Positions 7,430-12,537 of a stretch of DNA of 12,537 nt are shown here, piece after piece; position 1 is the stretch's first letter; each line of letters starts with the position of its first letter. The DNA lies in assembly GCA_002367235.1 (NCBI GenBank), contig DFBC01000106.1, positions 1 to 12,537 of the forward strand, in the 5' to 3' direction. The notes under the pieces are model-generated. The model saw nothing but the letters and a program-made list of their open reading frames with translations, was not told where the DNA came from and made no database searches. Origin of the DNA: Cellvibrionales bacterium UBA3090 (GTDB lineage: Bacteria > Pseudomonadota > Gammaproteobacteria > Pseudomonadales > Porticoccaceae). Made by a program: the position numbers and the translations under genes.

Positions 7430-7954
7430 ATGTATCCACTGCTCGACGTGTTCCATGGTATCCAGAAATTTATCCATATGGGTGGCCCTGTGTTACTCAT
7501 TATTGCTGGTTTGCTGTTGGTGATGTGGACACTGCTCTTTGAGCGTTTCTGGTTTATTCGGGGCGCGTTGCAATCGGATATCAGCCTTGCGCTGGCCGAC
7601 TGGGAGGCTCGTGCAGAACGTCAGTCGGTTCGCGCTCATCAGGTTCGCGAGGCCATTATCTCGCGGGTGGCGTTGAAGATTGATTATGGTTTGCCAATGA
7701 TCAAGACGTTGGTCGCCCTGGCTCCGCTGCTCGGTCTGCTTGGGACGGTGACGGGAATGATTGGTGTGTTTGAGGTGATGGCTACCGGCGGTGGCGATGC
7801 CAAATTAATGGCGGCCGGTATTTCTCAAGCGACGATTCCAACTATGGCCGGGATGGTGGCTGCCATTTCGGGTGTGTTTGGCAACACCTATATCTCCCGT
7901 ATCGCCGATCGTGAAAAGCAATTGTTGACCGATCAGCTTACCATGGATCACTAG
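7430..7954 (+). CDS. exbB: ExbB-type proton-channel subunit (TonB2 system)
   Basis: A short, three-helix ExbB of 174 residues and the second MotA/TolQ/ExbB-family member in this run. Helix 1 is about residues 19-40, ending in LLFERFWF, a typical ExbB boundary; helix 2 holds LVALAPLLGLLGTVTGMIGVF (starting about residue 94), nearly identical to the core of the upstream TtpC-like protein; helix 3 is about 128-150. With ExbD it should form the proton-driven motor that energises TonB. The ATG at 7430 is chosen because a strong GGAGGGG Shine-Dalgarno (7418-7424) lies 5 bp upstream. The frame is open further upstream to 7310, but that part lies inside ttpC and gives a non-ExbB sequence. Confidence 0.95.
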   Translation: MYPLLDVFHGIQKFIHMGGPVLLIIAGLLLVMWTLLFERFWFIRGALQSDISLALADWEARAERQSVRAHQVREAIISRVALKIDYGLPMIKTLVALAPLLGLLGTVTGMIGVFEVMATGGGDAKLMAAGISQATIPTMAGMVAAISGVFGNTYISRIADREKQLLTDQLTMDH

Positions 7955-7993
7955 AACGGCTGGATGCTACAACAACAGCCCACAGGGTTTTTT

Positions 7994-8395
7994 ATGCGGG
8001 ATAGAACAGCAAGAGCACAAGAGCAGCAGCAGGCCATTGACCTGACGCCAATGCTTGATGTGGTGTTTATTATGCTGATTTTCTTTATTGTGACCGCCTC
8101 TTTTATTAAAGAGCCTGGGGTCGATGTGCTTCGTGTCGATGCGGTGACGGCGACTAAAAAACAGGTCGGTATTCTGGTTGCCGTGACGAGTACCAACGAG
8201 ATTTGGATAGATAACAAGAAAGTCGACCCTCGAGCGGTCAAGTTGCAGATTCTTCGACTGCATAGCGAAAACCCTCAGGGTGGGCTGATTATTCAAGCGG
8301 ATCACCGGTCTGATATTGAGATGATTGCACTGGTTGCCGATATGGCAAAGGCGGTCGGGATTTCTGATGTATCAGTCTCTACTAAAGCTAACTAA
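7994..8395 (+). CDS. exbD: ExbD-type energy-transducing protein (TonB2 system)
   Basis: A 133-residue ExbD/TolR-family protein with one N-terminal membrane helix and a periplasmic domain. IDLTPMLDVVFIMLIFFIVT is diagnostic; the aspartate of MLD (residue 22) is the proton-carrying residue of the family. The periplasmic part ends with GGLIIQADHRSDIEMIALV, as in other ExbDs. An in-frame ATG at 7964 would add ten residues (MLQQQPTGFF); the ATG at 7994 was preferred because an AGGG (7984-7987) sits 6 bp before it and the resulting MRDRTARAQEQQQ start resembles other ExbD2 proteins. The gap to exbB is about 10-40 bp depending on the start; the next frame (tonB) opens immediately after its stop. Confidence 0.93.
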   Translation: MRDRTARAQEQQQAIDLTPMLDVVFIMLIFFIVTASFIKEPGVDVLRVDAVTATKKQVGILVAVTSTNEIWIDNKKVDPRAVKLQILRLHSENPQGGLIIQADHRSDIEMIALVADMAKAVGISDVSVSTKAN

Positions 8396-8404
8396 GTGGG
8401 CGCT

Positions 8405-9010
8405 ATGAGGTTTATCCGATTAGGGCTTTCAGGGTTAATGGGCTTAAGTGTAACGGTTGCGCTGCTGGCCACTATGTATACCCTGATTGAATCGGGTTTA
8501 GTCGGTGAGACTGAGCGCGACGTTAGAAAAATTGCCGATATCTGGCAATCAAAACGTGAAATCTTGGATCAGACCAAGCAGCTTCGGCCCGAAAAGACCG
8601 AAGTGCCTGTAGAGCGACCTCCTGAGTTGCCTGATTTGTCTTTGGCCGTTGAGGTGCCTGCGGGTGCCGTTAGTATGACGGCCCCTCAAATGGGCGGCTT
8701 ACAAATTGGCTTGGGGGGCGGTTTTGCCCGCGACACTGATTATGTCCCCATTTATGTGCCTCAGCCCGACTACCCTCCGGCCGCTCTCAGGCGTGGCATC
8801 AGTGGTTATGCCGTGGTTGAGGTGATTATTACTACAACGGGTGGGGTGAGGGATCCTAAACTGCTCGAGGAGTACCCTCAAAACAAGGGGTTTGGTAAAT
8901 ATGCCCTGAGAGCGGCTAAAAAATTGAAGTACAAGCCGCGGGTCATCGATGGTAAAGCCGAAGAAGTCCCCGGTGTGTTGTATAAATTTAGCTTTCAAAT
9001 TGCCAAGTAG
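8405..9010 (+). CDS. tonB: Short TonB-family protein (TonB2 type)
   Basis: A 201-residue TonB. An uncleaved N-terminal anchor helix (about residues 4-26) is followed by a periplasmic linker with only a modest Pro/Glu stretch (EVPVERPPELPDL, about residues 56-74), then a Gly-rich patch (GGLQIGLGGGFARD) and the globular C-terminal domain (about 118-201) with YPPAALRRGISGYAVVEVI, KYALRAAKKLKYKP and a closing YKFSFQI strand. The classical long Glu-Pro/Lys-Pro spacer of E. coli TonB is absent, as in TonB2 proteins. It should carry energy from the ExbB/ExbD motor to the TonB boxes of outer-membrane receptors. A GTG at 8396 in the same frame could add three residues; the ATG is preferred because it puts MRFIR directly before the anchor. 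Confidence 0.93.
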   Translation: MRFIRLGLSGLMGLSVTVALLATMYTLIESGLVGETERDVRKIADIWQSKREILDQTKQLRPEKTEVPVERPPELPDLSLAVEVPAGAVSMTAPQMGGLQIGLGGGFARDTDYVPIYVPQPDYPPAALRRGISGYAVVEVIITTTGGVRDPKLLEEYPQNKGFGKYALRAAKKLKYKPRVIDGKAEEVPGVLYKFSFQIAK

Positions 9011-9037
9011 CCCGACGTGATTTTGATCAGGAATATG

Positions 9038-10417
9038 ATGCCACAGAAAAAATTGCTGCCAGGCCAAAGTTGCTTCTCTGTTTTCGTCTGGCTTCTTGGC
9101 GTGATGATTAATTTGGTTGCTCTGAGTGCGGCTGGCGTAGCCTATGCCGCTGAAAGCGACGATAAGGCTGAGCAGCGTAAATACGCCAATGTCAAAACCC
9201 GTCAGCGTCAGGCGGTGGGTAAAAATTGTGCCAATAAACTCCAGGGTATACAGGAAATTTTTAGTGGCGAAACCGAGCTTACAGCAGATCGATATTCGCA
9301 AATCATCCACGAACTGCAGAGCTTTTTAGAGACCGGCTGCACCTCCAGCTATGAGAAGTCTCAAGTCTACAATATGCTCGGTTTCGCCTATTATTCCGTT
9401 GAACAATATAAGGAGGCGATTGCCAGCTATTTAAGTATGTTGGCCGAACCCAAGGTGGATGAGCGCCAGAAAACAACTACACACTATACCTTAGCCCAGC
9501 TGTATTTGATTGAGGAGAACTACTCACAAGCAGCGAAGCAGCTGGAAAACTGGATGGCGGATGCCATTATCGTCAGCGCGGAAGGTAGGGTTTTGCTGGC
9601 ACAGGCCTATTACCATTTGGAGAGAAAACAGGAAGCCCTGGGGCTGGTAAATACTGTCATTGATGAAGCTGTGGCAAAAGGGCTGACACCAAAAGAAGGT
9701 TGGTGGTTGCTTCAACGGGTACTCTATTACGAAAAGCAGGAATACCAAAGGGTTATCGATATTTTGAAACAGCTGGTGACCCACTATCCAAAACAGACCT
9801 ATTGGCAACAGCTGGGTGGTGTTTATGGGCAGCTTGAGCAGAATATTAATCGGTTGGTTTCGTTGGATGTGCTGAACCTGAGCGGTGGGTTGTCCAGTGA
9901 ACGCCAATTACTTTCCCTGGCATATCTCTACCTGGGGGCGGAGGTACCCTATCGCGCCGCCCGGATTATTGAGTCTGGCCTGGCATCTGGCGCGATCAAA
10001 GTCTCGGGTAAAAACTATGACCTGTTGGGTAGTGCATGGCTCCAGTCCCGGGAGACAGAAAAAGCGCTTATAGCACTTGAGCATGCGGCCAAGTTGTCGA
10101 ATAGTGGTGAGATATGGTCCCGTTTGTCGGCAGCGTATCTGGATATCAATAGGAACGCCGATGCAGTTCGCGCAGCACGCAATGCACTGCGAGTCGGGGG
10201 CTTAAAGCAAACCGTGCTAGTTCAGATGACGCAGGGTAATGCGCTGGTCAATCTTCATTGCTACCGGGACGCTATCACTGTTTTTACCCAGGCTGCCGAG
10301 AATGTGAAAAGCCGAAAAACTGCGAATCAGTGGGTACAGTACATCACCGGTGAGGTGGCCCGGAGAGATCGTTTAACAGAGAGTGGGGCTGATCTGCCCA
10401 GTTGTCAGCAGCCTTAG
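9038..10417 (+). CDS. Secreted TPR-repeat protein, last gene of the TonB2-type cluster
   Basis: A roughly 459-residue periplasmic protein. A signal peptide (MPQKKLL, hydrophobic core, AYA37 cleavage site) is followed by a linker holding Cys residues (KNCANKL, TGCTSS) and then tandem helix-turn-helix repeats of TPR type: VYNMLGFAYYSVEQYKEAIA, HYTLAQLYLIEENYSQAAKQ, VLLAQAYYHLERKQEAL, then more degenerate repeats, NYDLLGSAWLQSRETEKAL and LSAAYLDINRNADAVRAARN. The repeats span about residues 107-427. TPR proteins commonly end TonB2 clusters in Vibrio and relatives; the partner is unknown. The ATG at 9038 was chosen because AGGA (9029-9032) lies 5 bp upstream; ATG 9035 and GTG 9017 are in frame alternatives. 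The gap after tonB is 6-27 bp. Confidence 0.88.
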   Translation: MPQKKLLPGQSCFSVFVWLLGVMINLVALSAAGVAYAAESDDKAEQRKYANVKTRQRQAVGKNCANKLQGIQEIFSGETELTADRYSQIIHELQSFLETGCTSSYEKSQVYNMLGFAYYSVEQYKEAIASYLSMLAEPKVDERQKTTTHYTLAQLYLIEENYSQAAKQLENWMADAIIVSAEGRVLLAQAYYHLERKQEALGLVNTVIDEAVAKGLTPKEGWWLLQRVLYYEKQEYQRVIDILKQLVTHYPKQTYWQQLGGVYGQLEQNINRLVSLDVLNLSGGLSSERQLLSLAYLYLGAEVPYRAARIIESGLASGAIKVSGKNYDLLGSAWLQSRETEKALIALEHAAKLSNSGEIWSRLSAAYLDINRNADAVRAARNALRVGGLKQTVLVQMTQGNALVNLHCYRDAITVFTQAAENVKSRKTANQWVQYITGEVARRDRLTESGADLPSCQQP

Positions 10418-10454
10418 TTAGGGGGCTTCATTAGGTGCGGCCGGGAGCAATAGC

Positions 10455-10523
10455 CCAAGATAGGGTTAATGGTATCGCGGTTGTGAGCAAGGAAATAACT
10501 TAAAAAGAAAATTTAACCCTTGG
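10455..10523. repeat. Inverted repeat in the spacer before the membrane-protein gene
   Basis: AGGGTTAA (10462-10469) is the perfect reverse complement of TTAACCCT (10513-10520), with 43 bp between them. Allowing a GATA bulge on the left arm, CCAA (10455-10458) can also pair with the TTGG that overlaps and follows the right arm. It sits in the 102-120 bp spacer between the TPR gene and the membrane-protein gene, in which I see no convincing promoter or T-tailed terminator. Chance occurrence is possible. Confidence 0.35.
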
Positions 10524-10537
10524 TGGATGTTCCTGAC

Positions 10538-11116
10538 ATGATGATTGTCTCCGATAAAAAAGAAATTCTCCCGAAGAAACAGGTGATGAATAAGTTTCTT
10601 CTACTTTGTCTCTTATTGGTGAGTTACTTTTTGTATCTTAGTTATCAGTACGATGTGATGACGGGGGGGGTTGCATCCCTATTAACCTGGACTTTCTTTG
10701 TGCTATGTACGCCGATTGCCGATGCCGGATTTCTTTTAGATTTTCCTCTCAGGTTAATATTTGGCATCCGTATGCTGATTTCGGAGCTTGTTGTTTGGGC
10801 TTTGGCAATTTTTATTAATGTTGTTTCACTGATATATTTTTCTGAATATTATGAAACGACAGAGCTCACCAGACTCTTGCACGCAATTCTAATTATGCCG
10901 TATCCATATTGGAGTTTAATTTTACTCTCTGGTTTGGGCACTTTCCTATCAATTCGGTTTGCTGACGAACTCATGGATGTTGTTCATCACCGGGATAGAG
11001 ATTTCTTCCTTCGGCATGGGTATAAGCATGAGATAATTATTATTATGTTTTTTATATTAATTTTTATTGGATACTACAAGCTGATAGGTTCGCTTGGTAT
11101 CGATATTAATCTTTGA
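10538..11116 (+). CDS. Multi-spanning membrane protein of unknown function
   Basis: About 192 residues from the ATG at 10538. After a charged N-terminus (SDKKEILPKKQ) there are about four or five hydrophobic segments, roughly residues 18-37, 45-65, 78-102, 115-135 and 165-188, with a charged loop DELMDVVHHRDRDFFLRHGY before the last. TPIADAGFLLDFPLRLIFG in the first half looks like a conserved family signature, but I cannot name the family. Start choice is uncertain: TTG 10520, ATG 10541 and ATG 10586 (MNKFLLL) are in frame and none has a strong Shine-Dalgarno. Base composition differs from its neighbours: hand count over 10621-10980 gives about 40 % G+C, against about half elsewhere, and a G8 run lies early in the frame. 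It may be an acquired gene. It is convergent with ilvD. Confidence 0.65.
   Translation: MMIVSDKKEILPKKQVMNKFLLLCLLLVSYFLYLSYQYDVMTGGVASLLTWTFFVLCTPIADAGFLLDFPLRLIFGIRMLISELVVWALAIFINVVSLIYFSEYYETTELTRLLHAILIMPYPYWSLILLSGLGTFLSIRFADELMDVVHHRDRDFFLRHGYKHEIIIIMFFILIFIGYYKLIGSLGIDINL
10663..10670 (+). repeat. G8 homopolymer inside the membrane-protein gene
   Basis: Eight consecutive G in an otherwise A/T-rich gene, encoding Thr-Gly-Gly-Val about 42 codons after the ATG at 10538. Slippage by one base would frameshift the protein early. Confidence 0.8.
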
Positions 11117-11146
11117 AAGCTATCGAGTGCCAATTAACTGGCGTCA

Positions 11147-11176
11147 ACTTTAGTCTGAGATAAAAATTCAGAAAGT
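11147..11176. repeat. Small imperfect inverted repeat downstream of the membrane-protein gene
   Basis: TCTGA (11154-11158) pairs with TCAGA (11168-11172), extended by ACTT (11147-11150) with AAGT (11173-11176) across a three-base bulge. It lies about 30 bp after the membrane-protein stop. No T run follows closely, so it is not a standard intrinsic terminator. Confidence 0.3.
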
Positions 11177-11200
11177 CTTAATTTAACCTGGGCAGTTGCG

Positions 11201-11275
11201 CCGAGCAGGCATGAGCGGTGTTTAGTTTGTGTTTAAATTTCAAACCTTACGCCGTTCAGCCTGTTCCTCGCTCGG
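11201..11275 (+). repeat. Long imperfect hairpin between the convergent membrane-protein and ilvD genes
   Basis: About 25 base pairs in four helices can form: CCGAGC (11201-11206) with GCTCGG (11270-11275); AGGC (11207-11210) with GCCT (11259-11262); a ten-pair helix 11212-11221 with 11249-11258; and GTTTG (11225-11229) with CAAAC (11241-11245). Between them lie a seven-base bulge (11263-11269), one bulged A (11211) and a symmetrical three-by-three internal loop; the terminal loop is 11230-11240. Two pairs in the ten-pair helix are G.T, which would be G.U in plus-strand RNA but C/A mismatches in minus-strand RNA. No T-tract follows either arm. It may act as a transcript-end structure, a small structured RNA or a repeat-family member; the sequence does not decide. 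Confidence 0.6.
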
Positions 11276-11283
11276 GGCCGTCG

Positions 11284-12537
11284 TTATTTCAGTTTACTGA
11301 GATCCCGTACGGCACCTTTATCGGCACTGGTAGCCAGCATGGCATAGGCTTTAAGTGCCGCTGAAATTTTCCGCGGACGTTTTTCTTCCGGCTGCCAGCC
11401 TTTCTTGTCTCTCGCCACTCGACGGGTATCCAGCTCTTCTTTTGAAAGAGCGACATTAATGGATCGTTCTGGAATGTCGATCTCGATAATATCCCCCTGT
11501 TCAATCAGTCCGATTGCGCCGCCAGCGGCCGCCTCTGGGGAAACATGGCCAATGGATAGTCCCGATGTGCCGCCAGAAAAGCGGCCGTCGGTAATCAGTG
11601 CACAGGCCTTGCCCAGGCCCTTGGATTTCAGGTAACTGGTGGGGTAGAGCATTTCCTGCATGCCGGGGCCGCCGCGGGGGCCTTCGTAACGAATGATCAC
11701 CACATCACCTTCTTTTACCCGATCATTGATGATGTCATCGACAGCTTTATCCTGGCTCTCGCAGATATAGGCGGGGCCAGAAAACTTGAGTATAGATTCG
11801 TCGACGCCTGAGGTTTTTACCACACAGCCATCGAGAGCGATATTGCCGAAAAGAACTGCCAGGCCACCTTCTTGACTATAGGCATTTTCGAGGCTGCGAA
11901 TACAGCCATTGGCCCGATCGGCATCCAGTGAGTTCCAGCGGGTATCCTGACTGAATGCCTGCTGAGTGGGAATGCCTGCTGGGCCTGCTTTAAAAAATTT
12001 GCTGGTGGCTTCATCATTGACGCGCATGATGTCCCAGTGATCCAGTGCCTCTGTCAGGGTTTTTGCATGTACCGTTGATCCGTCGGTATGGAGCAATCCA
12101 GCGCGGTCTAGCTCGCCGAGAATACCAAATACGCCGCCAGCGCGATGGACATCTTCAATATGATATTCGGGGGTGTTCGGCGCGACTTTACAAAGCTGTG
12201 GCACTTTTCGGGAGAGTCTGTCGATATCGGCCATCGTGAAATCTACTTCAGCCTCTTGAGCGGCGGCCAACAGGTGGAGAATCGTATTGGTCGAGCCACC
12301 CATGGCAATGTCCATGGTGATGGCGTTTTCAAAGGCTTCAAAGCTTGCGATAGAGCGAGGTAGGACAGAGAGGTCATCCTGCTCATAGTATTCTTTGGCC
12401 ATCTCGACAATGCGTCGACCTGCTTCTTCAAACAGGCCGCGACGGTCTGCGTGAGTCGCGAGAGTTGTGCCATTGCCGGGTAGGGATAGCCCCAGTGCTT
12501 CTGTTAGGCAATTCATGGAGTTGGCGGTAAACATACC
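11284..12537 (-). CDS. ilvD: Dihydroxy-acid dehydratase IlvD, N-terminus missing
   Basis: This Fe-S enzyme dehydrates 2,3-dihydroxy-3-methylbutanoate and its methylpentanoate homologue to the 2-keto acids that lead to valine, leucine and isoleucine. The last 417 residues are present; reading begins at GMFTANSMNCLTEALGLS, the segment just after the third cluster-binding cysteine in E. coli IlvD (616 aa), so about 195 residues lie beyond the window. Further family motifs are ITMDIAMGGSTNTILHLLAA, HRAGGVFGILGEL, IRYEGPRGGPGMQEM, ALITDGRFSGGTSGLSIGHV (with the serine proposed as catalytic base) and a normal C-terminus ending AVRDLSKLK. The ATG at 12534 is internal. It is intact within the window and convergent with the upstream plus-strand genes; the 75-nt hairpin begins about 8 bp beyond its stop. 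Confidence 0.97.
   Translation of the reverse strand, partial: GMFTANSMNCLTEALGLSLPGNGTTLATHADRRGLFEEAGRRIVEMAKEYYEQDDLSVLPRSIASFEAFENAITMDIAMGGSTNTILHLLAAAQEAEVDFTMADIDRLSRKVPQLCKVAPNTPEYHIEDVHRAGGVFGILGELDRAGLLHTDGSTVHAKTLTEALDHWDIMRVNDEATSKFFKAGPAGIPTQQAFSQDTRWNSLDADRANGCIRSLENAYSQEGGLAVLFGNIALDGCVVKTSGVDESILKFSGPAYICESQDKAVDDIINDRVKEGDVVIIRYEGPRGGPGMQEMLYPTSYLKSKGLGKACALITDGRFSGGTSGLSIGHVSPEAAAGGAIGLIEQGDIIEIDIPERSINVALSKEELDTRRVARDKKGWQPEEKRPRKISAALKAYAMLATSADKGAVRDLSKLK

Noticed and set aside
8699..9310. 203-codon open frame on the minus strand across tonB and the TPR gene start
   Set aside because: It lies antisense to two well-supported genes, has no recognisable domain and gives low-complexity His/Gln/Arg-rich protein typical of shadow frames.
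10527..10541. Four-codon upstream ORF overlapping the ATG at 10538 of the membrane-protein gene
   Set aside because: ATG-to-TGA overlap is real, but such tiny frames are common by chance and the start of the main gene is itself uncertain.
11195..11290. Integron attC site
   Set aside because: The hairpin has bulged bases like attC, but the ends do not carry the RYYYAAC and GTTRRRY core sites, and no integrase or second cassette is present.
11201..11290. Rho-independent terminator for ilvD or the membrane-protein gene
   Set aside because: Neither strand has a T-rich tract directly after the stem; TTATTT lies 8 bp away and overlaps the ilvD stop.

Overview
The window reads as chromosomal DNA of a gammaproteobacterium, probably a marine or aquatic lineage near Pseudomonadales/Cellvibrionales. 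This is inferred from the housekeeping gene order ptsP ... lgt-thyA-folA ... ilvD, which resembles the corresponding Pseudomonas neighbourhood, from G+C near 50 % in hand-counted lines, and from a Vibrio/Shewanella-type TonB2 cluster. Both ends cut through genes: ptsP lacks its N-terminus at the left edge, and ilvD (minus strand) lacks its N-terminus at the right edge. There are no rRNA or tRNA genes, CRISPR arrays, transposases or prophage genes.

Layout. 1-2134: ptsP (PTS-Ntr enzyme I). 2131-2895: a minus-strand NRDE/TANGO2-family gene whose stop overlaps the ptsP stop. 2896-2979: a short divergent spacer with a good sigma70-like promoter pointing right. 2980-5232: lgt, thyA and folA, tightly packed. 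5275-10417: six genes in the same direction: a DUF3450 periplasmic coiled-coil protein, a TtpC-like ExbB with a large periplasmic extension, a short ExbB, ExbD, a short TonB, and a secreted TPR protein. 10538-11116: an A+T-richer gene for a small multi-spanning membrane protein of unknown function. 11117-11283: a spacer holding a long imperfect hairpin. 11284-12537: ilvD, convergent with the preceding genes.

How the genes work together. No gap from lgt to the TPR gene exceeds about 42 bp, several junctions overlap as ATGA, and I see no terminator inside, so lgt through the TPR gene could be one transcript. The right half of that run is a complete TonB2-type energy-transduction module. Two ExbB-family channel subunits and ExbD would use the proton-motive force, and TonB would pass the energy to outer-membrane receptors. 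No TonB-dependent receptor gene lies in the window, so the module presumably serves receptors encoded elsewhere.

The most interesting observation is that the DUF3450 protein and the periplasmic part of the TtpC-like protein look like the same module: signal peptide, long coiled coil, then a small domain with a R-[VI]-G motif at nearly the same residue number (197 and 199). DUF3450 would then be a channel-free paralogue of its neighbour. Second is the 75-nt imperfect hairpin at 11201-11275, whose two G.T positions suit RNA of the plus strand only. Third is the compositionally odd membrane-protein gene with a G8 tract early in its frame.
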